From assembly GCA_964017065.1 (NCBI GenBank), contig OZ024792.1:7063754-7127753 (forward strand): a DNA stretch of 64,000 nt, given 5' to 3'. Positions within the stretch are counted from its first letter, which is position 1; every line of letters begins with the position of its first letter. Below the pieces are notes generated by a model. It saw nothing but the letters and a program-made list of their open reading frames with translations. It was not told the DNA's origin and made no database searches. Positions 12,901 through 24,096 of this stretch are shown piece after piece. Made by a program: the position numbers and the translations under genes. This DNA is from Haliclona indistincta (lineage: Eukaryota; Porifera; Demospongiae; Haplosclerida; Chalinidae).

Positions 12901-13236
12901 CATATACCACCACCACATGTCCTGGTACACTATAGAGCCATTAGAGAGGCTGTCATGCACTAGACATGCTTGTCAAGACTTACTGGAGACCACTGAGCAA
13001 GACGGTAGGAATAGACACGCACTGTTGGCCTTCTCACCTTGAAGAACACAAGTATAACACTACACTGTGGTGAACTATAGCTAGCAACGACCTTACCACA
13101 ACATCTTCACGAGCTCCACCCCGCGATATAGCAACGAATGCCTACACACGTGCAGAAAACTATCAGCCACCCAGAGATAATCAAACCTTACCGTGAACAG
13201 CGCCAAGACACTTGCCGAAAACACAACGCACCGCAT
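10000..13236 (-). pseudogene. Third TSP1-module paralogue with an in-frame stop in the first TSP1 exon
   Basis: Exons 13192-13236, 13097-13141, 12984-13037, 12773-12929, 10207-11966 and 10000-10146 follow the same plan and phases as the copy at 5037-9594. Signal peptide (MRCVVFSASVLALFT...), VRRP dibasic site and LAQWSP are intact. In the TSP1 exon the CGA codon of the sister genes is TGA at 12900-12902, and a Cys codon of the sisters is Ser near 12802. The exon is 157 nt with phase 0 in and phase 1 out, so skipping it would shift the frame. The 1.76-kb module exon and the last TSP1 exon (CTRSCGVGVQF...) remain open, and a TATA box is present, so loss may be recent, or the stop may be a sequence error or polymorphism. 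Confidence 0.65.
12070..12643 (-). repeat. Right arm of the long inverted repeat
   Basis: Reverse-complement copy of 7697-8318. It lies in the intron just downstream of the first TSP1 exon (12773-12929) of the broken paralogue. The host genes run in the same direction, so the arm orientation is not explained by simple tandem duplication. Confidence 0.85.
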
Positions 13237-13271
13237 TTTGCCTATGCCTCAACTTTCCTGAGGCCAGCACA

Positions 13272-13278
13272 TTTTTAT
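13272..13278 (-). promoter_or_regulatory. TATA box of the 10000-13236 gene
   Basis: TATAAAA on the minus strand about 36 bp upstream of the ATG at 13236. It is preserved although the coding part has a nonsense codon. Confidence 0.45.
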
Positions 13279-13376
13279 AGACTAGACTATGTAGGTGCAC
13301 ATTTTCGCAAATTCACGCACTACTGTGAAAATAATAGTCGCGACGCAGTCAGCACAAGAGATGAAGTGAATGTGTG

Positions 13377-14883
13377 TCATGACAATTCTACTAAACGGTC
13401 CAGTGAAACGGGACCCCACTGTCCAGACTGCAACACAAAGACCACTCCACGTTCGATAAATATGGTGGCCTTACCAAAGCTGTACAAAGCTTTGCCCTCG
13501 AACCGTCTCTGTCCAGATACTGGCATAAACAGAACTCCAGCTTCTTCCGCCTTTAAGGAGGAGATAAGTTCTATACATTCTTTCTCAATTTATACTCACC
13601 TTTCTTTCTACTAGGTCTTTAAAGCTGAGAGAAGCAGGTGCTGAAATAGCATTGTGAAGAGCAGCAGTCTGCAAAAAGACAGTATAACTACACATCAAGA
13701 GTCACATAACTTACTCGTGGAGGAGGCCTCATCTCAGCGGTCATCCTACAACAGGTAAAACAGGTGATTTTGATATGTTAAAGAGTTTACCTTCTTTCAG
13801 CACTAGTGAAGTAGGCAATGTTTTCTCTAGTGCCCGGCATTCTTGTGCCTGACACAGCATGGTTCATTAGATCCAGAGCTCGATTGAAATTCGCCTTTAT
13901 CTTGAGATCAGACAAGAGCTCAGAATTGAACAAACCCTTCCAACCAGTATACCTGTCAGAGGATCGGGTTCACTATAAAATCGAATTTCTCGCTCGCTTA
14001 CCATCTCGTAACTTCTTCATAATTAGGGGCACCCATGAGCCAAGTGGACAGACACTGGAGGATAGTATGGAGAGATGAAACCAATAAGCATTACACTACG
14101 ATACCTGGAGCCATCTTGGAAAGAAATGGTTTTCAAACAATGATACTATGTGTCTGTGTGGCAACAATCTTTGCCATTTGAACACCCACTCTATAGCACC
14201 TATAGAAAGCAGTACTCATTGCAGAGGTTATGCACGTTGCTGCACATACCGATCTGCTGTTCTTGAGGGTTGATAGGTAGTGCTTGCAGGCAAGCAGCTA
14301 GCTTCGGAACAATAGTACGGAGTAGAAACACTTCCATTGATTCAGGAGGAAACACCTGAGAAAAGAGTGTGAGTGAGGGAATGAATGAATATGTGATCAC
14401 CTTAGCCCAGGGCTGCAGAATAATGAGTGCAGACTCGTCTGAAGGATGCCAGTTGGTAAGAGCAGTAGCTAGCTTACAGCGTATCGGCACGTACAACAAC
14501 TCCAACCTCTCCTCTATAGTAGCACAGAGAACATTACATAATGAAGGACAGAATGAGGGACATACTCATGAGAGGCAGCCATGGGAGTACCCAGGAGTGG
14601 ATGGGGACAGGATCAGTAGTTGGGTCCCAGGAATCAACTTCTACCTGCACCAAACATCTACTGAACTGTACACAGAAATGAAAGCTGGGTACCTGCAGCT
14701 TAGGCAGTATGATGCAATCCAAAATGTTAATGAGCACCCATTCTGGTAGTAGAGGTAGCCATGTTTCTAACAAATCTACCACGTCTCCGCAATGCAGCTT
14801 TGGAGACCACTGAGAACCGAGCAGTGAACGCAGGTGAGTCATCCACACCTCCCATATCAGCCGATCGTAGGGATCCATACTAG

Positions 14884-14939
<56 letters not shown>

Positions 14940-16855
14940 AGTGAAATGGATAGAGCAGAGGCAGAAGTTACTAACTTGTCAGGCTCTGGCATTGCATTAG
15001 ACGATGGCTGCTCCTGTAGTAACTCTTTCCAGACAGAAAATAAATCGATATATTGCACAGGATCGTTCAACATGTTCCAGTCCTTCAATAGTTCTTTGAT
15101 CTGTGTGTGACAGATAAACAAGTGAGTCAGTTGGTCAGTGTTACCTTTGGGAAGACAACAGCTACTGCTAGTGAAGAAAGCTCATAGCTCTAGAAAGAGA
15201 ATATCATAAGAGTGTCTTAAATTTGATTCACAAACCTTGTATTCTGAGGGATACTTGTTCTGTAGGTCAGCCAGCATCTCCTCGCACTCGCTGAGGGAGA
15301 GAGGAGCTGATCCTCTGGTGCCAACCATTCTCTCCTCAAACCTAACAAAATATTAACATACAGTGCTCGTGTGAGTGTGGCGTTGACTCACATTTCAACA
15401 ACTCCGACTATCTCCGATAACTTGTCGACTTGTTTGTCATTTCTACGTATGTCCTCTACCAGCTCATTTCGTTCATGAGTCAAATTCACAACCAGATCTT
15501 GATTGTATCGCAACCTGCACAGGAGGAGCACAGTGAAAGACTCTCCTTAACTTTCTGTCTCTGTGACTAACTTTCTCTCGTTCTGAAGAACTTGTGCTTC
15601 GACGTGGTCCACTAATAGTGTCAAGTTTGCGAGTAATTGTGGAATGTATACTTGTGAATCTACACAGACGGATAAAACTGTGAAACATACTGCATAACAA
15701 TTTTACCTGCTGAGCTCGTGTCACCGGCTTTCTTCTGCCTCATTTCTTCATAGCTGTCCATCACACGTGCTTCTCTGCCCGTCAGATCAATCACCTTTAT
15801 CTTGGTCTCTGATCCAAACCCTCCTTCTTTTCTTTTTTTTCCTCTCCCTTTCATGGTAGCTCCTTTGTCCTTGAGCTCGTCCAGTGTCTTGTACACGTAT
15901 TTTGGTTTACTCGATACACCATTAGAAGCCTTCCTCCATTGCTGTATTTCCTGCTGGAATGCACCTTCCTCCTCTTCTTCCTCTTCGTCCATCACTACAG
16001 CTGGTGACGAGAAACTAGCCTGTAGGTGCTCAAAAACTGAAAGCAAGTCAAAATTTGAGGTCAATACCTTTGTAGTGCCTAGTTCGGTTGTCTTCACTGC
16101 TTTGACAGGATTTACAATACCCTCACCAGCACGACCGAGACCTTTTCCAGGAACATAGCCCATCTACAAAGAGGGAGAGAGAGAGGAAGAGAGACCTAGA
16201 CTAATGAATGGAGATGGTTGTGATTTTATGCACGGACCTTTGCTAGCATTCGTCCACCAAATCCTGAAGTGTGCTTCTCCCATTGTCCCCATTTGCCGTC
16301 CGATCTCATCAGTTCTTGTCTCCTCTTCTCAGCCATTGATCCAGGCTTGCCGCCATACCCTTTTCTTTGTGCTGGCTTGCTAACAGGTGCCTTTGGATTA
16401 ACAGTAACGCCCAATTTCTTATTTTTGTCTAAAGCAGCTGTGCGAAACTTGCCAACTCCCAAGGCTTGTCCACCTCTGCCCATTTTAACTTGATCAAAGC
16501 TTTCGAGAATTTTTTTAGCTTCCAAATCAAGGTCCTGCATGCATGGAAAGTAGGCGGTACATGTTACTGAGAGCAACTATTCCAGCAGCAATACCTGGTC
16601 ATCTGGATCTGATGCATCTCCGTCACCTTCTTCCTCTTGCTTAGGCAACAGATTACTAACTGAGTCTGACACAAAGTTGACTGGTTTTGTTAGGTCAACA
16701 TAGTTTTCATCGTCAGAGTCGTGTCGTGGAGCCCATATGCCGTACGTTGCATCTTCTTTGGTAAACCGTCGCTTTTTCTTTTGCTGAGTTGAGAAGAGTA
16801 CATCATCCAAGGTCACCTTGAACTCTTCTCGTTCGTCTTCTGAAGAATCCGCCAT
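13377..16855 (-). CDS. TFIP11: Tuftelin-interacting protein 11 (G-patch splicing factor)
   Basis: Eighteen exons (first 16595-16855, last 13377-13550) sum to 853 residues; human TFIP11 has about 837. The N-terminus is the acidic TIP_N region (EREEFKVTLDDVLF, YGIWAPRHDSDDE). The G-patch crosses the junction of exons 2 and 3 (GFGGRMLAK, then MGYVPGKGLGRAGEGI). The middle and C-terminus are the GCFC/TFP11 domain (MDPYDRLIWEVWM, VPIHSWVLPWLPLM, NWHPSDESALIILQPW). The family recruits DHX15 to take apart the intron-lariat spliceosome in the nucleus. A 48-nt intron at 14645-14692 has no in-frame stop and could be missed. The intron 14880-14975 holds a GA microsatellite. The start codon lies 100 bp from the divergent LanC-like gene. 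Confidence 0.97.
14884..14938. repeat. (AG)n microsatellite in a TFIP11 intron
   Basis: About 27 uninterrupted AG dinucleotides inside intron 14880-14975. On the minus strand it gives a CT-rich tract right before the splice acceptor, so it also serves as the polypyrimidine tract. Confidence 0.95.
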
Positions 16856-16955
16856 CTGAACAGTGAATGGAGATCGATGAGACACGCTGAGTGGGTGTGG
16901 TCATAGAAAATTTAACCCTCACGCCTTTTTACACGTGTTGTTGTCCAAAAAGAAG
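16856..16955. promoter_or_regulatory. Shared 100-bp divergent promoter, TFIP11 / LanC-like
   Basis: The whole gap between two start codons facing away from each other. Includes an ACACGTGT palindrome near 16932, an E-box-type site. Promoter function is inferred from position. Confidence 0.5.
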
Positions 16956-18408
16956 ATGTCGTGGAGACATAAAACTAGGCCAGCTAATCGCTTCATACGC
17001 AACCCACAGCCCGAATATGCTACTTTAGTACCTCGGTTAGGTCCCAAGTACACGTCTACGCCAGTCTACAAAGAACATCTGGGCAAGATCCGTGAGTTAA
17101 TTTCGTCTTACTGCCAGACAATCGAGCGACGCTGGCCAGCAGAATCACTTGTATCTCCTACGAGCAATTCAGAAAAAGTCGATAGGGACTCCAGTATCTA
17201 TACTGGGGCTGGTGGGAATGCTTACCTCTACTGGAAGCTATCCCGGTGGTGGGAGGCTGAAGGTGACCAAGATAAATCTGACGAGTATCTTATGAAGGCT
17301 CTGCAAGCTATCGAAACATCTCTCTCGCTCATCAAAGATCTTTCTGGAATTTCATTTTATGTAGGCGCAGCTGGTAAACACACAATTGCATCAATGTGCA
17401 CTACTCCTCCCCTCTATTATCATTAGGAGTGTATACAATGGCTGCTATCATCTATCATCGCTACAAAGAGCCGGTGAAAGTTGAGCGATACCTCCACTCG
17501 GTTGTGTCTCTTTTACCCGAAACACTAAAGGAGAGAGTCCCTAATGAGCTCCTGTTTGGTCGCGCTGGCTACCTATCTTGCTTACTCCTCTTGAAGAAGT
17601 ACCTGCCTGAAGAGCTGTGTCAGCAGGTTGAGTTAGATCAGATTATGAGGAAGGTATTCAATGTCGTGATCCACTCGGGGCATGGTGGAAACAAACATGA
17701 CAAACCAATTCCTGGACAGTGGGTGGTGATAGTATCTCACTTTCTTGTTATTACTCATTTTGTTGCAGGTATCTTAAATATTTGTTCTATGGTACTGACT
17801 ACATTGGTGCTGCTCACGGCACAGCTGGTATACTCTTCATACTGCTGCAGTTCAAGGATTGGTGTCACGAGGAACAGATAGCGCCATGGATACAGCAGAC
17901 ACTCGATCATCTCCTCTCTCTCCAGTTCAAGTCTGGAAATTTCCCTACGAAAGACTACTCTGAAACAAAAGTTGATGAACTAGTTCACTGGTGTCACGGG
18001 GCTCCGGGAATCGCCAATCTCCTTCATCAAGCGTATGAAGTTTATAACGATGAAAAATACCTCGTATCCTTGGAGACGTCTCTCAGGTGCATCTGGAAGT
18101 ATGGAGTGCTAAGGAAAGGTTTTGGGCTGTGTCATGGAATTTGCGGCAACGCTTATCCATTTTTAACACTGTACGCGACTACACAAAAAGACGAATACTA
18201 CTATTGCGCAATGGAGCTGGGATTATGCATGCTCAATAAAGATGTGCAACAAGATGTGAAAGCATTCGTAGACCCTCAGCGATATTCAGTCGGCGAACCC
18301 GACCATCCATACAGTCTAATGGAAGGACTGGCTGGTTCATTGTGTTTCTGCTGTGATCTGATCCATCCTCAACTGGCTGCATTCCCCGGATATGCTGGAG
18401 AATTTTAA
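16956..18408 (+). CDS. LANCL: LanC-like protein (LANCL1/2 family)
   Basis: Exons 16956-17373, 17427-17718 and 17769-18408 give 449 residues. Family hallmarks: YTGAGGNAYLYWKL, ELLFGRAGYL, YIGAAHGTAGILF, the zinc-ligand segments WCHGAPG and GLCHGICGNAY, and near the end PYSLMEGLAGSLCF. Animal LANCL proteins have the bacterial lanthionine-cyclase fold; they add glutathione to dehydroamino acids in damaged proteins. All three zinc ligands (Cys, Cys, His) are present, so an active enzyme is expected, in cytosol or at membranes. An upstream in-frame ATG at 16935 is possible. An AATAAA lies about 65 bp after the stop, within the gap to the convergent SP-RING gene. Confidence 0.93.
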
Positions 18409-18525
18409 CAAGTATTTCACCAGAAACGTGCATTTTTATCATTAATCTTTAAGATTACTAAAATTTTCTGTAAATAAATAATAAGAAAATAAGAGAAATT
18501 ACAAGAAAGAGAGTTCAGAGTGAAT

Positions 18526-20896
18526 TTATTCATCATCAGTGGTGTCCTGGTCATCGTCCTCAGTGTCATCATCATCATCATCGCTATCACCTGTTAGATC
18601 GATCACTTCAGACACTTCTGAGAAATGGAAGATGCAGGGAGTACCCGTCATACACCAGTACCAAGATGGTTTTCCCAAGGGGAATTTCTTGGGATTATGT
18701 TCACTTTCGATTATTCTACTGTAACTCACTGTGTTTCTCATGCTTCTCAATCGGTTCCCATTGGTTGCCGCCTTTGTGTTCTAGTTCTGTGGCTTTACAA
18801 TCGGCAATGATCTTCATTAATGATCTAATTTGTGTTCATAATTGAATGTCAACATTGTAGCCATATCAACTCTACCACGCCCACTCACTTGTCAATGCAG
18901 AGATTTTGAGGATGAATGATCTTGCTGCATACTGGACATTTCCAAGAGTTTGCTAGATTAGCACTCGGACGAGATTTGTGCACGAATGCCCTGCACAAAG
19001 TTAAGTTAGAGGGCGTAAAATATTACGAATAACAACATTCTGTTTGAAGTTGAGCCTCACAACTTAACTAGCATACTCACAAAGTGTGGTTAAGCATGAC
19101 AGAGTGAAGTGGAATTCTACGGTATACCACAATTGTCATGACTTACCGTTTGAAAGCTAACTCTAGAAACGGTTTAGCATCAAAGCATTGCAGATGCTTG
19201 CATGAATGTCCTCTGAAAGAGAATGAGAGAGAGCGTTGAATATTAATGTTGTTTGTAACTAGCACACAGTACAAGCAATGTAACTATGACAACTATAATA
19301 GGTATATATTTATACCGGCATGGATACTGCATTCTTTGTTTGGTGATCTGTGTGGGAGGATATGTATAATAGTGACTGTGTTTGTACTGTGTATAAACTC
19401 ACTGGGCAGAGCGCGGACACTTTCATCGAGGAAGTCACCACTTCGCTCGAATAAACTGAAATAGAGGAAATAAGTAATGAACGAATAGGTGTTATTATAA
19501 TCATCATAGTTACCATCAGGAGTTGTCGAACAAATGAATGAGGTCGGTGAAGATCGTTTGACAAGTGCCTCCAATACTTTGTCTACAGAGTTCACAATTT
19601 TTTGTCTCTGTTGTAGCTTTGTTACGTTTTGGGGCGGCTTGCACGAACCAGTCATGATCTGCTTCTTTATCTCCATCATACCCCTCATGAATGGCATGTG
19701 AGTTGGGGATTGGGAACACGTATATTGAGGAGGGGCTGAGGTTCGAGGAGGGTATTGATATATTCCGCATTGATAAGGCATGGCACACATGGACTGTTGA
19801 GGATTCGAAGCTGTGACAAAGTTGAAAGAGGGGTGACTAGAAGAGTAGGTGCCAGTAGGAGTGGAAGGAGAGGGAGAAGTAGGTGTGTGTAGTTGATGAT
19901 GATGGGGGCTCTGAGAGTGGTAAGCAGTTGAATACCCGGCAAACTGAGACGAACAAGATGGAGAGGTTGAGGAAGAGGATGGGAAAGAGCCAGGGCTTAC
20001 AGTAAGATAACCTCGGCCATAGTACTTAGCCAGGTGACCAGCACCGATTGAAACATGCTGTCCGTTAGTGAGTTCAACATCATAACCAGTTACCATGTTG
20101 GCGCTAGCTAGACGACCCTTACAGCCTGCCCATTGCCCGCCAATCATCTTCACAAAGTCTCCAGGATTGGGCGGTATGATAGTAATGTTCAATAGATCTG
20201 ATGATTGCATCAACAGCTTTTCAAGAGGTCTGTTCAACAAGCGAAGAGTCGTGTGTTTCGATTGTATCGTATCAACAACTGCTGGTTGACCAGCGTAATT
20301 CGCTGGCCAATTCATGGGGAGATACACTAAGATACCTCGCATGCAAGTGTAGTTTGGGAGTTGAGTAGACGGCTCAGACACAGGAGTAGGAGTGGTTGGG
20401 TGAGCATAGCTTACACCACGAGGCGAGGGATAGCTGTATACATGTAAATGGAAAGACATGCAGTCAATTTACACATTCATCTGTACATAAGTTGGGAGAC
20501 AACAGCACGAGGCAGCTCATGGGCTAGACTAGCATCTCTCACGCACAAACAGCTCAACCAAACACTCTACACGTAACAGTACACGTACCTCTCTTCTCCC
20601 GGCGAGATAGCAGTATTGCTACTAGCCTCCATTATGACGCTGTGGCGACGTAGAGGAAGACCAGCCTCACGCACAGACTGAAGCATCTCTGGTGTGGGCG
20701 CTAGCTGAGGGGAGATGGGAGTGAGCGGCGGGGTTAACGAGTTGGAGAAGGGAGAAGGAACCGGTATGCGAGCGGGCAACGGTTCGGCATCTAGCGACTC
20801 GAGTAGTGACTGAACGTCAGGATCATGAAGACGATCGAACGAAGAATCGATACTAGTATCTCTGTCTGACTCTCTATCAGCGTCAAAATAAGACAT
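18526..20896 (-). CDS. Divergent SP-RING (MIZ) SUMO E3 ligase-like protein with KOW-like segment
   Basis: Exons 20589-20896, 19514-20433, 19403-19455, 19316-19347, 19147-19212, 18889-18990, 18730-18824 and 18526-18617 give 555 residues. The SP-RING runs VSALCP, ITKQRMQYPCRGHSCKHL, QCFDAKPF, then WKCPVCSK, with a linker of about 15 residues before the CPVC that PIAS lacks. The tail has a SUMO-interacting motif, VIDLTGDSDDDD, and is very acidic. The N-terminal half has no SAP or PINIT domain. It is S/P-rich and holds GDFVKMIGGQWAGCKGRL and GYDVELTNGQHVSIG, which resemble a KOW motif. It is probably a nuclear SUMO ligase; what the KOW-like part does is unknown. It sits beside PIAS on the same strand. 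Confidence 0.85.
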
Positions 20897-21324
20897 TACC
20901 CGGTTCCTTTCTGGTCGAAGAAATCATAGCTAAGCTAAAGGCACCACCCATAAGCACTAGGAGGCATAAAATTATTACCATCATCACGTGACTTCCGGTA
21001 ACATGTGATTATCGATTAACACTAATAGGTCACGTGGTATTTGAATGTTGATATACAGAATGGGCAGGTAGTGATACAATGTCCTGTGACTCGGAACTGT
21101 GTGCCTAAATGTTTATTTCATGTGGAAACAGCGCTTCATTGACCATGTCCTCTGTATAATGAAAAAAATGACAAAAGTCAAATCCCATCATAAAAATAAA
21201 ATTGTTATCACTATTAGGAAGCTTCGTACGACACAAGTAGTTATCAGGAACTTTAAAATAGGTGTTAAATCTCTCTTTTCATTACAATTCAGATATATAA
21301 TTACAATAATTCAATATGGGATAG
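20897..21324. other. 428-bp gap between the two SP-RING genes
   Basis: Upstream flank of the 20896 start and 3' flank of PIAS. An AATAAA on the minus strand near 21112-21117 may be the PIAS polyadenylation signal. A CATCACGTGAC site near 20983 and a TCACGTGG site near 21030 are E-box-like. No gene seen. Confidence 0.5.
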
Positions 21325-23940
21325 TTAGTCACTGGATGATGAAGATGATGATGAAGAGGATGATGTACATGTAGATGAGTCTTCTGATGACGTATACACA
21401 TGCACGTTGAAACTATCGTCAAATGAGGAGGAGAGGGGAGAGTAGAGCTGTCTGGCGTGTTGTGCGTACTCACGCGAAGAGCGTCTCTGTTGCCGCTGTT
21501 CTTGTCGTGGTGTTTGGCTATGTGAGGGGGAGAGGGTGGTTATCACAGGTAGGTGAGTGCAGGCCCTGGGACAAATAACAAGGATACGATTAACAACAAC
21601 ATTATGACGCTTGGGATTTTCCCTCCCGAAATATGCAAAGAATGCTCATGACCACTCTGAAATGATTAAGACAGATTCCGACCCCCTTGAGACTTTCAGC
21701 CAAGCTGTCTATGATTGTTTACTCTAGAATGACCATTGCACAGCATACACACCAATAGTCCCTCTATTCCCCTTACTCTGAGGGAGCACGAGATGAGATG
21801 GGGATGTGTTCCAACACGTCTTCGTCGTCATCACTGTCAGCTGTGAGATCAATCAGAGTTGAACCACCTAAGAGAGAAGAAGCACTCTAAAATCATACAC
21901 ACAGACAAGCATGTATACCAGTTGCTCGAGGACTGTCTCCAATAGTTACCACATCACTCGGAGAAATAGTGTCTACAACACTGAACTCTACAGCAAGGTA
22001 GTAAACAGGATCTAAACAAACTAAACACTGTTACTCACTGACGCCGTTGTCTCTAGTAAACGGATGCCAACTACCGTCTGCTGAAAACTCAATGTCCGTG
22101 TGAGTTGATTCTTGACAAAGCTGCATCAATAGACTACCAAGAAGAATGACAGGGAGGAACAATAAAATTGCAAAGAATTTACCCATCAATGACTATGTCT
22201 TGCAAAGGTGCTTGCTTGTCACAAACAGGACATATCCACCGCGGATTCCTAGAATTCAGCAGTAAGTACGTAACTCAACATTTTTGCAAAAGAAGTCACT
22301 TTTCATTCATTTGGAGATAGGTCTTAGCGTCAAAGCACTGCAGGTGCATACAGGATACTGATCTGGGGAGAGAGAACCACAAGTAAGGAGGAAGGAAGGA
22401 AGGCAGGTCACCTGCAAGGATGCTGCATTCTCATCTTGCCCAGCTAATAAGGGATTAAAATAATCGCACTGTAATGACGCAACAATGACATCATCTAACC
22501 GGACAAGCCAGGGAAACTCTTAAACTGGTGGCAGATATTTCAGAATCCTTGTCTACGGATAGTTTCTCTCGCACTACAAAGAAGAAAGAAGCTTTCAAAA
22601 GTGACACAACTGCTTCAGAACCACTAGGTTCAAATAGCACCAATGCTTTGAAATTAAGCTACTACCAAGACAGAACACTGACCTAATGCTCTGCAGACAT
22701 CAGGGCTTCGAACACGAGATGTTCGAAGAAACTGTAACAATTCGGTAGGTGACTTTACTTGTACAAGCTCAACACAAGCACAGTATTGCTGGAGAGATAA
22801 AACTAGTCAAAATGCATCATTTTCAACAACAGTCTTACCAAAGACGGCAACATGAACTCGGTCATCCAAGAAATACTGATAACATTCATTTGAGTTGGTG
22901 AATTATTAATATAGGGCGTTATATTAATGGGTCTGCCTGTTCTCTTGTAGTCAGCCCTCATGGACATTTGAGGATGATAGCTCTAGAGAGAAAAACAGGG
23001 AGAGTCAACTTTTGAAGAACACACACTCACTGGTAAAGGACAGGCAGTCTTGTTGATTTGTACGTAACACTGAATGGGAAAATGGTCATCTTGTTCACAG
23101 CTGCTCTCCTGCTTGCAAAGCCTAGTATGTGGAAGGCAAGCGTTACACAACAATAATGTTAAAATTATGTGAAACACATGTAAGTTGATAGGGTTTGTTA
23201 TATGCAAGTCAGCAGTACATAGGGTAGATCCCCACCTGAGCACTACTTGGGTCAGGGAATCACCTTTTGATGACCTGGGGAAGACGACAGGGAAGGAAGG
23301 GAGATGCATGAGTTGCTGACTCACTTGGACGATGATATCATTTGAAGGTACTGAGGTGATAAGTGAAACTGTAGCCACATGTAATTCTGACTGGAACGAT
23401 TGTATGAAGTATTGGGAACTGCACACAAGGAAAGGAACAATAAATTTCTATAACTTATGTGTTGATTGTCTGAGACCTACCAAGTGAAGTGGGTTTGACG
23501 ATAGTATCTACGACATCATAAAACGGAAGACTCTTGAAACGGACATCAGGAAGCACAACGTGTTGCTGTTGAGAAATTGTTTGTCTTTTAGTAGGACTAG
23601 TGTTTGAAGTTTTAACAGGACTTTTAGTCCTCTGAACTTTACTATGGGGAAAACGTTTTTCATGAATGGCCACAATAAGTTCTTCAACTCTGGCATTCTG
23701 TAAGTCAAATTGATGAAGTACTCTTAGATAGAGTTCGTTCTTTCTGCCGTTAGTAGAGACGCCAAGATCGCGCAACAGACTTTTCAGCTCGAACACTCGA
23801 AACCTCGCCAGCATATTCTGAAAAAGAGGGAGGAGATTTGAGGTTTGAAGAAGGAAACGAGTGAGACACACACATATGTAAGTATACAACAGTTTAGCCT
23901 CACTCACTCTAACGGGAAGATCTAATGAACTGGTCGCCAT
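21325..23940 (-). CDS. PIAS: PIAS-type E3 SUMO ligase
   Basis: Exons 1-2 (23908-23940 and 23481-23817) give MATSSLDLPVR and a SAP domain (FRVFELKSLLRDLGVSTN, then GRKNELYLRVLHQF). PINIT follows over exons between about 23490 and 22870 (SLPFYDVVDTIVKPTSL, EQDDHFPIQCYVQINK, RPINITPYINNSPTQ). The SP-RING reads RVSLACP, LGKMRMQHPCR, SVSCMHLQCFDAKTYL and WICPVCDKQAP. A SUMO-interacting motif LIDLTADSDDDEDV lies near 21840. PIAS proteins dock Ubc9~SUMO and nuclear targets; SAP binds AT-rich DNA. The exon with the SIM has a TAA at 21773-21775 that overlaps a good donor (TCAGA/GTAAGG). Splicing to 21325-21565 adds about 80 residues ending in a Ser run, and I take that as the main form. Confidence 0.93.
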
Positions 23941-24096
23941 GTTGTTCACTGCTTCTCGCTGACTCGACGAATCCACAACATTCACACACAACACGCGCTC
24001 ACAGTTGTAATGGCGGCGAGAATGGCGGGAAAATTAATTAACTTTTATAACCCTTTCATTGCCATTTATCACTTTTCTCTGTGAGAACACCCTTTT
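23941..24096. promoter_or_regulatory. Shared 156-bp divergent promoter, PIAS / DET1
   Basis: All the sequence between two divergent start codons. It includes AATGGCGGCGAGAATGGCGG near 24009-24028, a YY1-like GGCGG repeat. Function inferred from position. Confidence 0.45.

Noticed and set aside
21773..21775. TAA as the only PIAS stop
   Set aside because: It overlaps a strong donor and an in-phase downstream exon follows, so I kept it only as a possible alternative end.
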